36,822 nucleotides of DNA. Origin: Pseudomonadota bacterium. GTDB taxonomy: Bacteria; Desulfobacterota; Desulfobulbia; Desulfobulbales; Desulfurivibrionaceae. Shown here in pieces: positions 1 to 8,041 of this stretch. A program made the position numbers and the translations under genes. The notes under the pieces are model-generated. The model did not search any database. It saw only the letters and a list, made by a program, of their open reading frames with translations, and had not been told where the DNA came from. How positions within the stretch are numbered: the stretch's first letter is position 1; every line of letters begins with the position of its first letter. The stretch covers positions 1 through 36,822 of the forward strand of contig JAHJTI010000015.1 of the NCBI GenBank assembly GCA_018829945.1, written 5' to 3'.

Positions 1-17
1 TCTAGCAAGCTGAAAAA

Positions 18-713
18 ATGGCCACGGTCGGGACTCTTGCCGCCGGAGTAGCCCATGAAATAAACAACCCCCTGACAGCTATCAGCGGTTTTGCCGAAGG
101 CTTGCGGCGCCGGCTTGGCCATATCCGCGGCCAGGTGAACAATGAAATCTATGACGATTTCGAAGAATATACAAACACCATAATCAAAGAGTGCCTGCGC
201 TGCCGTGATATTGTCCGAAGCCTCCTCACCTTCAGCCGACCGGTGGCATCCAGCATGCAGCCTGTGGATTTAAACCACTGTATCGAGGACACCCTTTTTA
301 TCCTGAAGCATCATTTTAAAGAACAGCATAAGATCACGGTTACAACCGAGTTGCATGCCGAACTGCCCATGATCAATGGCGATGAGTCGCAACTCAAGCA
401 GGTAATTATCAACCTTTTAACCAACGCCATCGATGCCACGAATAAAGGCGGGACAATCAAGATCACAACCTGCCCCGATGGAAACAAAAATGCCGTGCTT
501 ATTGTCGAAGACTCCGGCTGCGGTATCCCGAAAGATGTGCAGGACAGGCTTTTTGAGCCGTTCTTTACCACAAAGCCCGCCGGAAAGGGTGTGGGCATCG
601 GTCTTTCAACCTGCTATTCGATAGTAAAACACCATAACGGAGAAATAAGTGTGACCAGTAAAGTGGGCAAGGGTTCCTCTTTCTGCGTGCGCATACCAGG
701 TATCATTGAATAA
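18..713 (+). CDS. Sensor histidine kinase, C-terminal DHp + HATPase domains (5' part outside window or truncated)
   Basis: H-box AAGVAHEINNPL, N-box NLLTNAIDA, G1 VEDSGCGIP, FFTTKPAGKGVGIGLS; overlaps/abuts the downstream response regulator. In-frame TAG at 3-5. Confidence 0.85.
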   Translation: MATVGTLAAGVAHEINNPLTAISGFAEGLRRRLGHIRGQVNNEIYDDFEEYTNTIIKECLRCRDIVRSLLTFSRPVASSMQPVDLNHCIEDTLFILKHHFKEQHKITVTTELHAELPMINGDESQLKQVIINLLTNAIDATNKGGTIKITTCPDGNKNAVLIVEDSGCGIPKDVQDRLFEPFFTTKPAGKGVGIGLSTCYSIVKHHNGEISVTSKVGKGSSFCVRIPGIIE

Positions 714-2050
714 TGAAGAACGAAAAATACCCGATACTTGTCATTGACGACGAAGAATCAATCCGAAGGCTGCTGCAAAAGGAGTTGGCCTCTGCCGACC
801 GTGAAATTTTCACCGCCGCCGATGCAGCCCAAGCCATGGATATGGTCCGCCGGCGCTGGTTTGATGTCGTTATTATGGACCTGCTTCTGCCGGACAGCTC
901 CGATCTTGATTTACTCATAAAGGTGAGGGACGCAAGCCCCTCCACGGAAGTAATCATGATTACCGGTCATGGGGACATCGACAGCGCGGTGGAGGCGATG
1001 AAACTCGGCGCCTGTGATTTCATCCCAAAACCCTTCAACCTGGACCGGCTTGACATTGTTGTGGAAAAAGCGCATCAGCGGGCTAGACTTTCCAGAGAAA
1101 ACAAGAGACTGCGGCACCATTCCGGTCTTGATCACGGACCAACCAAGTTCATCGGCAATTCCAAGGCCGTGCAAAACATTCATTATCTTGTTGATAAAGT
1201 GGCGCCGGCAAATATTCCGGTGCTTATCACCGGCGAATCCGGAGTAGGCAAGGACGTGGTGGCCAATGCCATTCATGACCGCTCACCCCGTTCCGGCAAT
1301 CCGATTATCATAAAAAACTGCGCATCCCTGCAAAAGGAACTGGCCCGCAGCGAACTTTTCGGTCATCTGAAAGGCTCTTTCACCGGGGCAATCCAGTCTC
1401 AGGAAGGCTTAATGTCATATGCCCACGAGAGCACCCTGTTCCTTGATGAAATAGGTGAACTTCCCCTCGAGGTACAGGCCTCTTTGCTGCGGGTACTGGA
1501 GACCCAAAAATACCGGCGGGTGGGAGAGAAAGATGAATGTCAGGTCGATATCCGCTTCCTGTTTGCCACCAACCGCAACCTGGCCGAGGAAGTTCAGGCA
1601 GGGCGCTTCAACGAAGCTTTTTTTCATCGGATCAACGCTTTTAACATCCACATTCCTTCCCTGGCAGAAAGAAAGGAAGACCTGCCTTTGCTGGTTGATT
1701 ACTTTCTCACGACCTTGAGTCCTGATGGCGGAACTTACCGAATGGTGCAAGGCGCAATGAACTGCATGCTTCGCTACGACTGGCCGGGCAATGTAAGGGA
1801 GCTCCGGAATGTCATCGAGCGCGCCATTATTCTTTCCGAAAACGGGATTATAACGGAAAAATGTCTGCCCCGCGAACTTGCAGAAGCATCGGAAATTTCT
1901 GAAACAAGCATTGCCCTGGAATCGGTGGAAAAGCAGCACATCCTCAAGATTCTCGATTTTTATGACGGAAACCGGAGCAAGGCCGCGGATGCTCTGGGAG
2001 TCAGCCGTAAAACCTTGTACCGAAAGATGAAAGACTACGAAACGAATTGA
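713..2050 (+). CDS. Sigma-54-dependent response regulator (receiver-AAA+-Fis HTH, NtrC family)
   Basis: Receiver ILVIDDEES/VVIMDLLLP; Walker A GESGVGKD; GSFTGA loop; FLDEIGELP; C-terminal Fis HTH GNRSKAADALGVSRKTLYRKMKDY. Confidence 0.95.
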   Translation: MKNEKYPILVIDDEESIRRLLQKELASADREIFTAADAAQAMDMVRRRWFDVVIMDLLLPDSSDLDLLIKVRDASPSTEVIMITGHGDIDSAVEAMKLGACDFIPKPFNLDRLDIVVEKAHQRARLSRENKRLRHHSGLDHGPTKFIGNSKAVQNIHYLVDKVAPANIPVLITGESGVGKDVVANAIHDRSPRSGNPIIIKNCASLQKELARSELFGHLKGSFTGAIQSQEGLMSYAHESTLFLDEIGELPLEVQASLLRVLETQKYRRVGEKDECQVDIRFLFATNRNLAEEVQAGRFNEAFFHRINAFNIHIPSLAERKEDLPLLVDYFLTTLSPDGGTYRMVQGAMNCMLRYDWPGNVRELRNVIERAIILSENGIITEKCLPRELAEASEISETSIALESVEKQHILKILDFYDGNRSKAADALGVSRKTLYRKMKDYETN

Positions 2051-2117
2051 TCCTGTTGTTTGTGTGGTTGTTGCATGGTAGCAGCCATTGCGCTTCATAC
2101 CCGCCCAAAGGAGACTG

Positions 2118-3005
2118 ATGATGAAAAGATTACTGCTTGCAATATCCGTTGTTCTCTTGTGCTTTTCTTTACCGGGACAGGCCGTTTCGGGAGATAAAAT
2201 CATGAAGATGTCGACCACAACTTCGACGCAGGCCTCAGGTTTGCTCGACGTTCTCCTGCCCGAGTTTGAAAAAGACACGGGTATTATGGTTAAGGTTATC
2301 GCCAAAGGCACCGGGGCTGCCATTCGCGACGGCGTTGACGGCAATGTTGATGTTATTTTCGTGCATGCCAAGGAACCGGAAGAGAAATTTGTACAGGATG
2401 GCTTTGGAACCAAACGGTATTCGGTAATGTATAATGATTTTGTCGTGTTGGGTCCTGTTGCTGATCCGGCCGGAATTAAAAAATGCACAACAGCCGCTGA
2501 TGCCCTGCGCAAAATCGCTGCTGCTTCAGCTTTTTTCGTTTCACGCGGTGACGACTCCGGGACACACACCAAGGAACAGGATTTGTGGAAGGCAACCGGT
2601 CTGCCCCTGGAACAAGGATCACAGAGCATTGTTCCAGGGGCAGACCGGCCGGTGAACTACATGAGGCCATTGGGTGCGTGGTATCTTTCCATTGGCCAGG
2701 GAATGGGCAAAGCGCTGACCTTTGCCGATGAAAAACAGGCCTACCTTCTGGCCGACCGCGGCACATACATAAAGTATAAGTTTGACCGCGAAATCCCGGT
2801 TGCCCTGGATATCCTCTGTGAGGGTGACCCCGCCCTGGCAAATCCGTACGGAATTATTCCGGTTAATCCAGCAAAACACCCCCATGTGAAAAATGATCTG
2901 GCGGAGAAATTTGTCGCCTGGATTACCTCTGCCCGCGGTCAAAAACTCATCGGCGATTACCGGGTGCTTGGCAAGCAGTTGTTTTACCCTGATGCCGGCA
3001 AGTAG
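2118..3005 (+). CDS. tupA: Tungstate ABC transporter substrate-binding protein
   Basis: Signal peptide; TTTSTQASGLLDVLLPEFEKDTGIMVKVIAKGTGAAI, MYNDFVVLGP, SRGDDSGTHTKE, GQGMGKAL, DRGTYI motifs characteristic of TupA; start chosen at 2118 behind GGAG. Confidence 0.9.
   Translation: MMKRLLLAISVVLLCFSLPGQAVSGDKIMKMSTTTSTQASGLLDVLLPEFEKDTGIMVKVIAKGTGAAIRDGVDGNVDVIFVHAKEPEEKFVQDGFGTKRYSVMYNDFVVLGPVADPAGIKKCTTAADALRKIAAASAFFVSRGDDSGTHTKEQDLWKATGLPLEQGSQSIVPGADRPVNYMRPLGAWYLSIGQGMGKALTFADEKQAYLLADRGTYIKYKFDREIPVALDILCEGDPALANPYGIIPVNPAKHPHVKNDLAEKFVAWITSARGQKLIGDYRVLGKQLFYPDAGK
2596..2648. repeat. Perfect 20-bp inverted repeat (13-nt spacer) inside tupA
   Basis: CCGGTCTGCCCCTGGAACAA (2596-2615) / TTGTTCCAGGGGCAGACCGG (2629-2648), spacer GGATCACAGAGCA. 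Confidence 0.95.
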
Positions 3006-3029
3006 AGAGAGCAGGCAAGGATAACTACA

Positions 3030-3725
3030 GTGGATATTCTTTTTGACAGCCTGTTTTCCGCCCTGCTCCTTGTTTTTTCTCTCGACAAGGAAATGCTGGC
3101 CATTGTCATGGTTTCGTTGCAGGTGAGTTTCGCCTCAACCATCCTTGCCGCTCTTGTCGGCATACCGGCAGGATTCCTCGTTGCCCTGGGGAAGTTTCCC
3201 GGCAAGCGGATGCTCATTACGGTGCTGAATACCCTGCTGGCATTGCCCACTGTGGTAATCGGCCTGCTTGTCTATGCCTTTATCTCGCGACGCGGCATCT
3301 TCGGCCCCCTTGATCTGCTGTATACGCAAAAGGCGATGGTCATCGGCCAGATTATCCTGATTATCCCACTGGTGAGCGCCTTAACAATCGCAGCCATCAG
3401 CCGGATAGACACCCGTTACCGCCGCACGGCCATGACTCTGGGCGCCAATCGTTTTCAGACGGCCAGAGTTATTTTCTTTGAAGCCCGCTTCGGCATAACC
3501 GCAGCCATCGTGGCTGCCTTTGGCCGGGTTATCTCCGAAGTGGGCATCTCGATGATGCTGGGCGGCAACGTCAAGGGATTTACCCGGACCATGACAACCG
3601 CCATGGCCCTTGAGTACGACAAAGGCGCCTTCTCTTTTGCCGTGGCCCTGGGTCTTATTTTGATGACCCTGAGTTTTGCCATAAATATTCTTTTCCATTT
3701 TTTTCAGGGCAAGTATCGAACATGA
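3030..3725 (+). CDS. tupB: Tungstate ABC transporter permease
   Basis: Hydrophobic multi-TM protein with EVG-type permease loop (RVISEVGISMMLGGNVKGFTRTMTTAMALE); between tupA and the ATPase; GTG start. Confidence 0.88.
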   Translation: MDILFDSLFSALLLVFSLDKEMLAIVMVSLQVSFASTILAALVGIPAGFLVALGKFPGKRMLITVLNTLLALPTVVIGLLVYAFISRRGIFGPLDLLYTQKAMVIGQIILIIPLVSALTIAAISRIDTRYRRTAMTLGANRFQTARVIFFEARFGITAAIVAAFGRVISEVGISMMLGGNVKGFTRTMTTAMALEYDKGAFSFAVALGLILMTLSFAINILFHFFQGKYRT

Positions 3726-4747
3726 AGATGTATTCGATCCATAATCTGACCAAATCATACAACGGTCGATCCATTTTGGATATTGAGCACCTGGAACTGG
3801 AGGCAGCCCGGATATACGGGCTGCTTGGCCCCAATGGCGCGGGCAAGACGACCCTGCTCAATATCCTCGGCTTCCTGGTTCAGCCGACTTCAGGCCGTCT
3901 TGACTTTCTCGAAAAACCTGTCCGGTTTCAGGAAACGCATTTGCAGCCTTTGCGGAAAGAGGTTGTTGTTTTAGATCAATATCCGGTCCTCTTTACGACC
4001 TCGGTGTATGGAAATCTGGAGTTCGGCTTAAAATTAAGAAAGGTGGACAAGGCGAAAAGGGAGAGGATCATTGACGAGGCGCTTGATCTTGTGGACATGG
4101 CTTCATTCAAGCATGTCCCGGCTCATACCCTGTCCGGCGGAGAAACCCAGCGCATAGCCCTGGCCCGGGCCCTGGCTCTTTCTCCCAAGGTCTTCCTCTG
4201 CGATGAGCCCACTGCCAGTGTTGATGTGGAAAATCAGGCAGCCATCATTGCCGTATTGAAACAGATCAATGATACCAAAAAAATCAGCATCGTCTTTACC
4301 ACCCATGATCGTCTCCTTGCCGCAGGACTGGCCCACCAGACTCTTGTTCTCAACAATGGCCGCCTCGTGTCGACAAGCTATGAAAATATCTTTCCCTGCA
4401 GGATTGAGGCGGTAAACGGCACAGAGGTTCGCTGTCACCTTGCGGAAAACGCTTGGGTTTTTCTTTCCCCTAACACTGCGGTTTCTGCTGTCGGCAAATC
4501 CCGGATATTCATTGACCCGGAAAAGATCACCCTGTATCCCGCTGAAAAAAAACCAGAGAATGTCCATTGTTTAGAGGGCAAAGTTGTTCAACTCATGGAT
4601 GAAGCAAACCGGGTCCGAATCGTGGTGAATATCGGCTTTCTCCTGACTGTTCTTCTCAAACGCGAAGACTATGAATCCCTCCGTCCCGGAATTGGTGATG
4701 CGGTTGCCGTTGCAATAGCCCAAGACGCTGCGATCGTGCCCAATTGA
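3722..4747 (+). CDS. tupC: Tungstate ABC transporter ATP-binding protein with C-terminal TOBE-like extension
   Basis: Walker A GPNGAGKTT, signature LSGGETQRIALARAL, Walker B VFLCDEPTA; overlaps tupB end. Confidence 0.9.
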   Translation: MKMYSIHNLTKSYNGRSILDIEHLELEAARIYGLLGPNGAGKTTLLNILGFLVQPTSGRLDFLEKPVRFQETHLQPLRKEVVVLDQYPVLFTTSVYGNLEFGLKLRKVDKAKRERIIDEALDLVDMASFKHVPAHTLSGGETQRIALARALALSPKVFLCDEPTASVDVENQAAIIAVLKQINDTKKISIVFTTHDRLLAAGLAHQTLVLNNGRLVSTSYENIFPCRIEAVNGTEVRCHLAENAWVFLSPNTAVSAVGKSRIFIDPEKITLYPAEKKPENVHCLEGKVVQLMDEANRVRIVVNIGFLLTVLLKREDYESLRPGIGDAVAVAIAQDAAIVPN

Positions 4748-4814
4748 CCCGTCCTGGCCGGCAGCGATTTCAAAAAAATACAATGTACCGCTCCTGTTCA
4801 TAACGCCGTGAGGC

Positions 4815-4831
4815 GGAGTCATTCTGACCCA
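4815..4831. promoter_or_regulatory. Candidate upstream activator site 1 (imperfect dyad GGAGTCA-N3-TGACCCA)
   Basis: Matches 12/14 arm positions of the perfect dyad at 4948-4964; lies upstream of a sigma-54 promoter. Confidence 0.5.
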
Positions 4832-4947
4832 TTCCTTTTTCCGACTGTTTCCTTTTGTCCATTCCCTGCCAACGCCCATCCCGCAATGAGTTTCCTGTAC
4901 CTCCTTTCAAGAAAAGACAATCCCACCGAGACTCTGCTTGCCGTCAT

Positions 4948-4964
4948 TGGGTCACGCTGACCCA
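4948..4964. promoter_or_regulatory. Candidate upstream activator site 2 (perfect dyad TGGGTCA-CGC-TGACCCA); alternatively a terminator stem for tupABC (followed by TTTCTTTTTTTT)
   Basis: 7-bp perfect dyad, 3-nt centre; centred ~65 bp upstream of the -24 element; T-tract downstream. Confidence 0.55.
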
Positions 4965-5018
4965 TTTCTTTTTTTTACAAATAAGCCCAACATGCTGATT
5001 TATCACGTTTTTCAAGCG

Positions 5019-5034
5019 TGGCACGTCCGTTGCT
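5019..5034 (+). promoter_or_regulatory. Sigma-54 (-24/-12) promoter of the adh operon
   Basis: TGGCACGTCCGTTGCT matches TGGCAC-N5-TTGCW exactly with GG-N10-GC spacing, ~90 bp before adh ATG. Confidence 0.88.
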
Positions 5035-5121
5035 ATATAGAAAACAAAACGGTTTTTGTATCCAAACCTAAAACCAGGGAACGGCAACTCAGCCAATCAT
5101 CTCAAAAAAGGACGGTACATT

Positions 5122-6303
5122 ATGGCTATTCAAGAACAAGTGTATGGATTCTTCATTCCCAGCGTGACCCTTATCGGCATTGGCGCCCACAAAGAAATCC
5201 CCGCCAAGATCAAGGCCCTCGGCGGGAGCAAACCGCTGCTTGTCACCGATAAAGGGATCACCGCTGCAGGTATCACAAAAAAGATTTCGGATCTCCTCAC
5301 CGAAGCCAAGATGAAACACGTTATCTATGACGACACGATTCCTAATCCCACCGACAAAAACGTTCACGACGGGGTAAAAGTTTATAAAGACAACAAATGC
5401 GACAGCCTGATTACCCTGGGTGGCGGCAGCTCTCACGATTGCGGCAAAGGAATCGGGCTGGTAATCGCCAATGGCGGAAAAATCCATGATTACGAAGGCG
5501 TTGACAAGTCCACCAAGCCGATGCCTCCCTATGTAGCGGTGAACACCACGGCAGGAACCGCTTCGGAAATGACCCGGTTCTGCATCATTACAGACACCAG
5601 CCGCAAAGTAAAAATGGCCATCGTTGACTGGCGCGTAACCCCCGGTATCGCCCTTGATGATCCGCTGCTGATGATGGGTATGCCTCCGGCGCTGACCGCA
5701 GCCACGGGCATGGATGCCTTGACCCATGCAGTTGAGGCGTACGTTTCAACCATTGCCACTCCGATGACCGATTCCGCTGCGGAAAAAGCCATTGAGCTTA
5801 TTGCCCGGCACCTGCGTCCCGCAGTAGCCAACGGCGGCGACATCGTTGCCCGCGAAGGCATGTGTTTCGCGCAGTATCTTGCCGGGATGGCCTTCAACAA
5901 TGCAAGCCTCGGTCATGTCCACGCAATGGCCCATCAGCTCGGTGGTTTCTATGACCTGCCCCATGGCGAGTGTAACGCCATCCTGTTGCCCCATGTTTCG
6001 AAATTCAACCTGATCGCCAAAATCGACCGTTTTGTGAAAATTGCCAAGCTTATGGGTGAAAACGTCGAGGGTCTTTCTCCTCGCGATGCAGCCGAGCTTG
6101 CCTTGGTGGCAATCAAGAAACTTTCCACCGACATTGGAATTCCCGCCGGTCTCGTTGCTCTGGGCAAACGCTACGGTAAGGACGTCAAAGAAAAAGATAT
6201 CGAGACCATGACCGCCAATGCCCAGAAGGATGCCTGTGGGCTCACCAACCCCAGATGTCCTAAGGATGCCGATGTTATCGCCATCTACAAGGCGGCAATG
6301 TAA
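5122..6303 (+). CDS. adh: Iron-containing (group III) alcohol dehydrogenase
   Basis: GGGSSHDCGKGIGL, TTAGTASEMTRF, MDALTHAVEAY, HAMAHQLGGFYDLPHGECNA. Start at MAIQEQVYGFF (5122) preferred over the longer ORF, which would cover the promoter leader. Confidence 0.95.
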   Translation: MAIQEQVYGFFIPSVTLIGIGAHKEIPAKIKALGGSKPLLVTDKGITAAGITKKISDLLTEAKMKHVIYDDTIPNPTDKNVHDGVKVYKDNKCDSLITLGGGSSHDCGKGIGLVIANGGKIHDYEGVDKSTKPMPPYVAVNTTAGTASEMTRFCIITDTSRKVKMAIVDWRVTPGIALDDPLLMMGMPPALTAATGMDALTHAVEAYVSTIATPMTDSAAEKAIELIARHLRPAVANGGDIVAREGMCFAQYLAGMAFNNASLGHVHAMAHQLGGFYDLPHGECNAILLPHVSKFNLIAKIDRFVKIAKLMGENVEGLSPRDAAELALVAIKKLSTDIGIPAGLVALGKRYGKDVKEKDIETMTANAQKDACGLTNPRCPKDADVIAIYKAAM

Positions 6304-6324
6304 AAAAGCATCCGCAGACCCTTT

Positions 6325-6354
6325 GGGTGGCAGGTCGGTCTCGGTCTGCCACCC
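6325..6354 (+). terminator. Strong hairpin between adh and hdrC (partial terminator or mRNA-stabilising element)
   Basis: GGGTGGCAG / CTGCCACCC perfect 9-bp stem with 12-nt loop; followed by C/T-rich rather than pure U tract. Confidence 0.5.
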
Positions 6355-6519
6355 TCCCCCTTCCCCTTACTTTCTGGGGCAGTTGGCCAGGTACCACTCC
6401 AGTGTGGCGTTATCTGCTGTGCTTGAAACAGTCTTGTCTTCAAAGAGGACAACCGGACAAAAAACGTTTTTTCACTTTTCTAACGCTGCACCGACAGCAA
6501 AAAGGCGGATCGTAACACA

Positions 6520-7197
6520 ATGAAAGTTATCAATATCAACTTGTCTTACAATTCTGATTTTGTCACCCGGGTTGAAGAGGAAAGCGGCCAAAAGCTCAAC
6601 CACTGCTACCAGTGCGGAAAATGCACGGCAGGCTGTCCCTACACTGATGAATATGATATTTCAGTCAGCCAGATCATGCGCCTTACCCAGACAGGACAAA
6701 AGGATAAAGTTCTGCAATCAAAATCTCTTTGGCTCTGCGCCTCCTGCGAATCATGCACCGCCCGCTGCCCCAACAAAATTGACGTAGCCCGGATCATGGA
6801 TGTGCTCCGTCATATGGCCCGGCGGGAAGGACATGCCGGAGTACGCACGGTCAAAACCTTCTGGGATTCCTTTCTTAATTCCGTAGAAAGCAATGGCAGG
6901 CTCTTTGAAGTAGGCCTGTTGGCGAATTATATCTCCCACACAGGCAGATTCTGGACCGATGCCGGCCTGGGCCACAAAGTTCTCCCCAAAGGAAAAATTC
7001 ATTTCAGGCCCTCTGAGATGCAGGGCAAAAAAGAAGTCACAAAAATCTTCATGCGCTTCAAAGAAGAATCCGCAAAATGCGGGGCAAAAAAGCTGCCACC
7101 GGAAATTTCATCCGTTTCAGAGAGGAAACCGCATAATGAATACATCCCTGAACTACGCTTATTATCCCGGGTGTTCAAGCACCGGAACCTCCCTTGA
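6520..7197 (+). CDS. hdrC: Heterodisulfide reductase subunit C-like (two [4Fe-4S] clusters)
   Basis: CYQCGKCTAGCP and CASCESCTARCP ferredoxin motifs, IMRLTQTGQ, IARIMDVLRHMA context. Confidence 0.92.
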   Translation: MKVININLSYNSDFVTRVEEESGQKLNHCYQCGKCTAGCPYTDEYDISVSQIMRLTQTGQKDKVLQSKSLWLCASCESCTARCPNKIDVARIMDVLRHMARREGHAGVRTVKTFWDSFLNSVESNGRLFEVGLLANYISHTGRFWTDAGLGHKVLPKGKIHFRPSEMQGKKEVTKIFMRFKEESAKCGAKKLPPEISSVSERKPHNEYIPELRLLSRVFKHRNLP

Positions 7198-8041
7198 ATA
7201 CGATATGTCAAGCCGCGCCGTCTGTGGCGCCCTGGACATAACATTAACCGATGTGCCGGACTGGAGCTGTTGCGGCTCCACCCCGGCACACACCGTGGAT
7301 CACACCCTGTCATCGGCGCTTTCAGCCCGAAATCTTGATCAGGTCGCTTCGATGGGTCTGGATTCCTGCATTACCCCATGCCCAAGCTGTCTGGCCAACC
7401 TTAAGACGGCAAAGCACAGGATGGAAGAAGTCGGTTTCAGGGACAAGGTTAACAATCTTCTCGACAAACCGGCCAACACACAGGTTGGAGCAAAGTCTGT
7501 GCTGCAGATACTGGTTGAAGACTACGGCGTTGCAAATATCAAGAAAAAAGTGGTGAAACCGCTGACCGGTCTGGCCGTTGGCGCCTATTACGGTTGCATC
7601 CTCAACCGACCTGCCGAATTGATGCAATTTGATAACCGTGAACACCCCATGGCAATGGACAATATCATGGAGGCGCTTGGCGCCACGGTGGTGCCTTTTC
7701 CTTTAAAGGTCGAATGCTGCGGGGCATCCTTTGGTATTCCGCGAAAAGATCTGGTTATGAGATTGTCCGGCAAACTCCTCGATACGGCTAAAAGCATCGG
7801 CGCAATGGCCCTGGTCACGGCATGTCCGCTTTGCCAGATGAATCTGGACATGCGCCAGACCCAGATAAACAACGCCAATAGTTCGAGCCATAAAATACCG
7901 ATTTTCTACTTCACCCAACTCATGGGTCTGGCCCTGGGCCTGACGGAAAAAGAACTGGGCATGGACAAACTCTGCGTCAGTCCCCGCTCCGTATTGGATG
8001 CCCTGACCAGTGTGGAGAATCCCAAGGAGAAGGCGGCATGA
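7136..8041 (+). CDS. hdrB: Heterodisulfide reductase subunit B-like (two CCG domains)
   Basis: YYPGCSS, SCCGSTPAH, CPSCLANLK, VECCGASFGI, CPLCQMNLD; start MNTSLNYAYYPGCSS at 7136. Confidence 0.93.
   Translation: MNTSLNYAYYPGCSSTGTSLEYDMSSRAVCGALDITLTDVPDWSCCGSTPAHTVDHTLSSALSARNLDQVASMGLDSCITPCPSCLANLKTAKHRMEEVGFRDKVNNLLDKPANTQVGAKSVLQILVEDYGVANIKKKVVKPLTGLAVGAYYGCILNRPAELMQFDNREHPMAMDNIMEALGATVVPFPLKVECCGASFGIPRKDLVMRLSGKLLDTAKSIGAMALVTACPLCQMNLDMRQTQINNANSSSHKIPIFYFTQLMGLALGLTEKELGMDKLCVSPRSVLDALTSVENPKEKAA

Noticed and set aside
2051-2117. Possible sigma-54 promoter upstream of tupA (TGGTAGCAGCCATTGCG)
   Set aside because: GG-N11-GC spacing and poor match to TGGCAC; tupABC is more likely read through from the regulator genes or from another promoter.
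1415-2629. 404-aa minus strand ORF spanning the RR 3' end and tupA 5' end
   Set aside because: Crosses two well-supported + strand genes and the intergenic gap; no motifs.
4735-4751. Third TGACCC half-site at the tupC stop codon
   Set aside because: Left half (CGTGCCC) does not match the dyad arm TGGGTCA; likely coincidental overlap with the stop codon.
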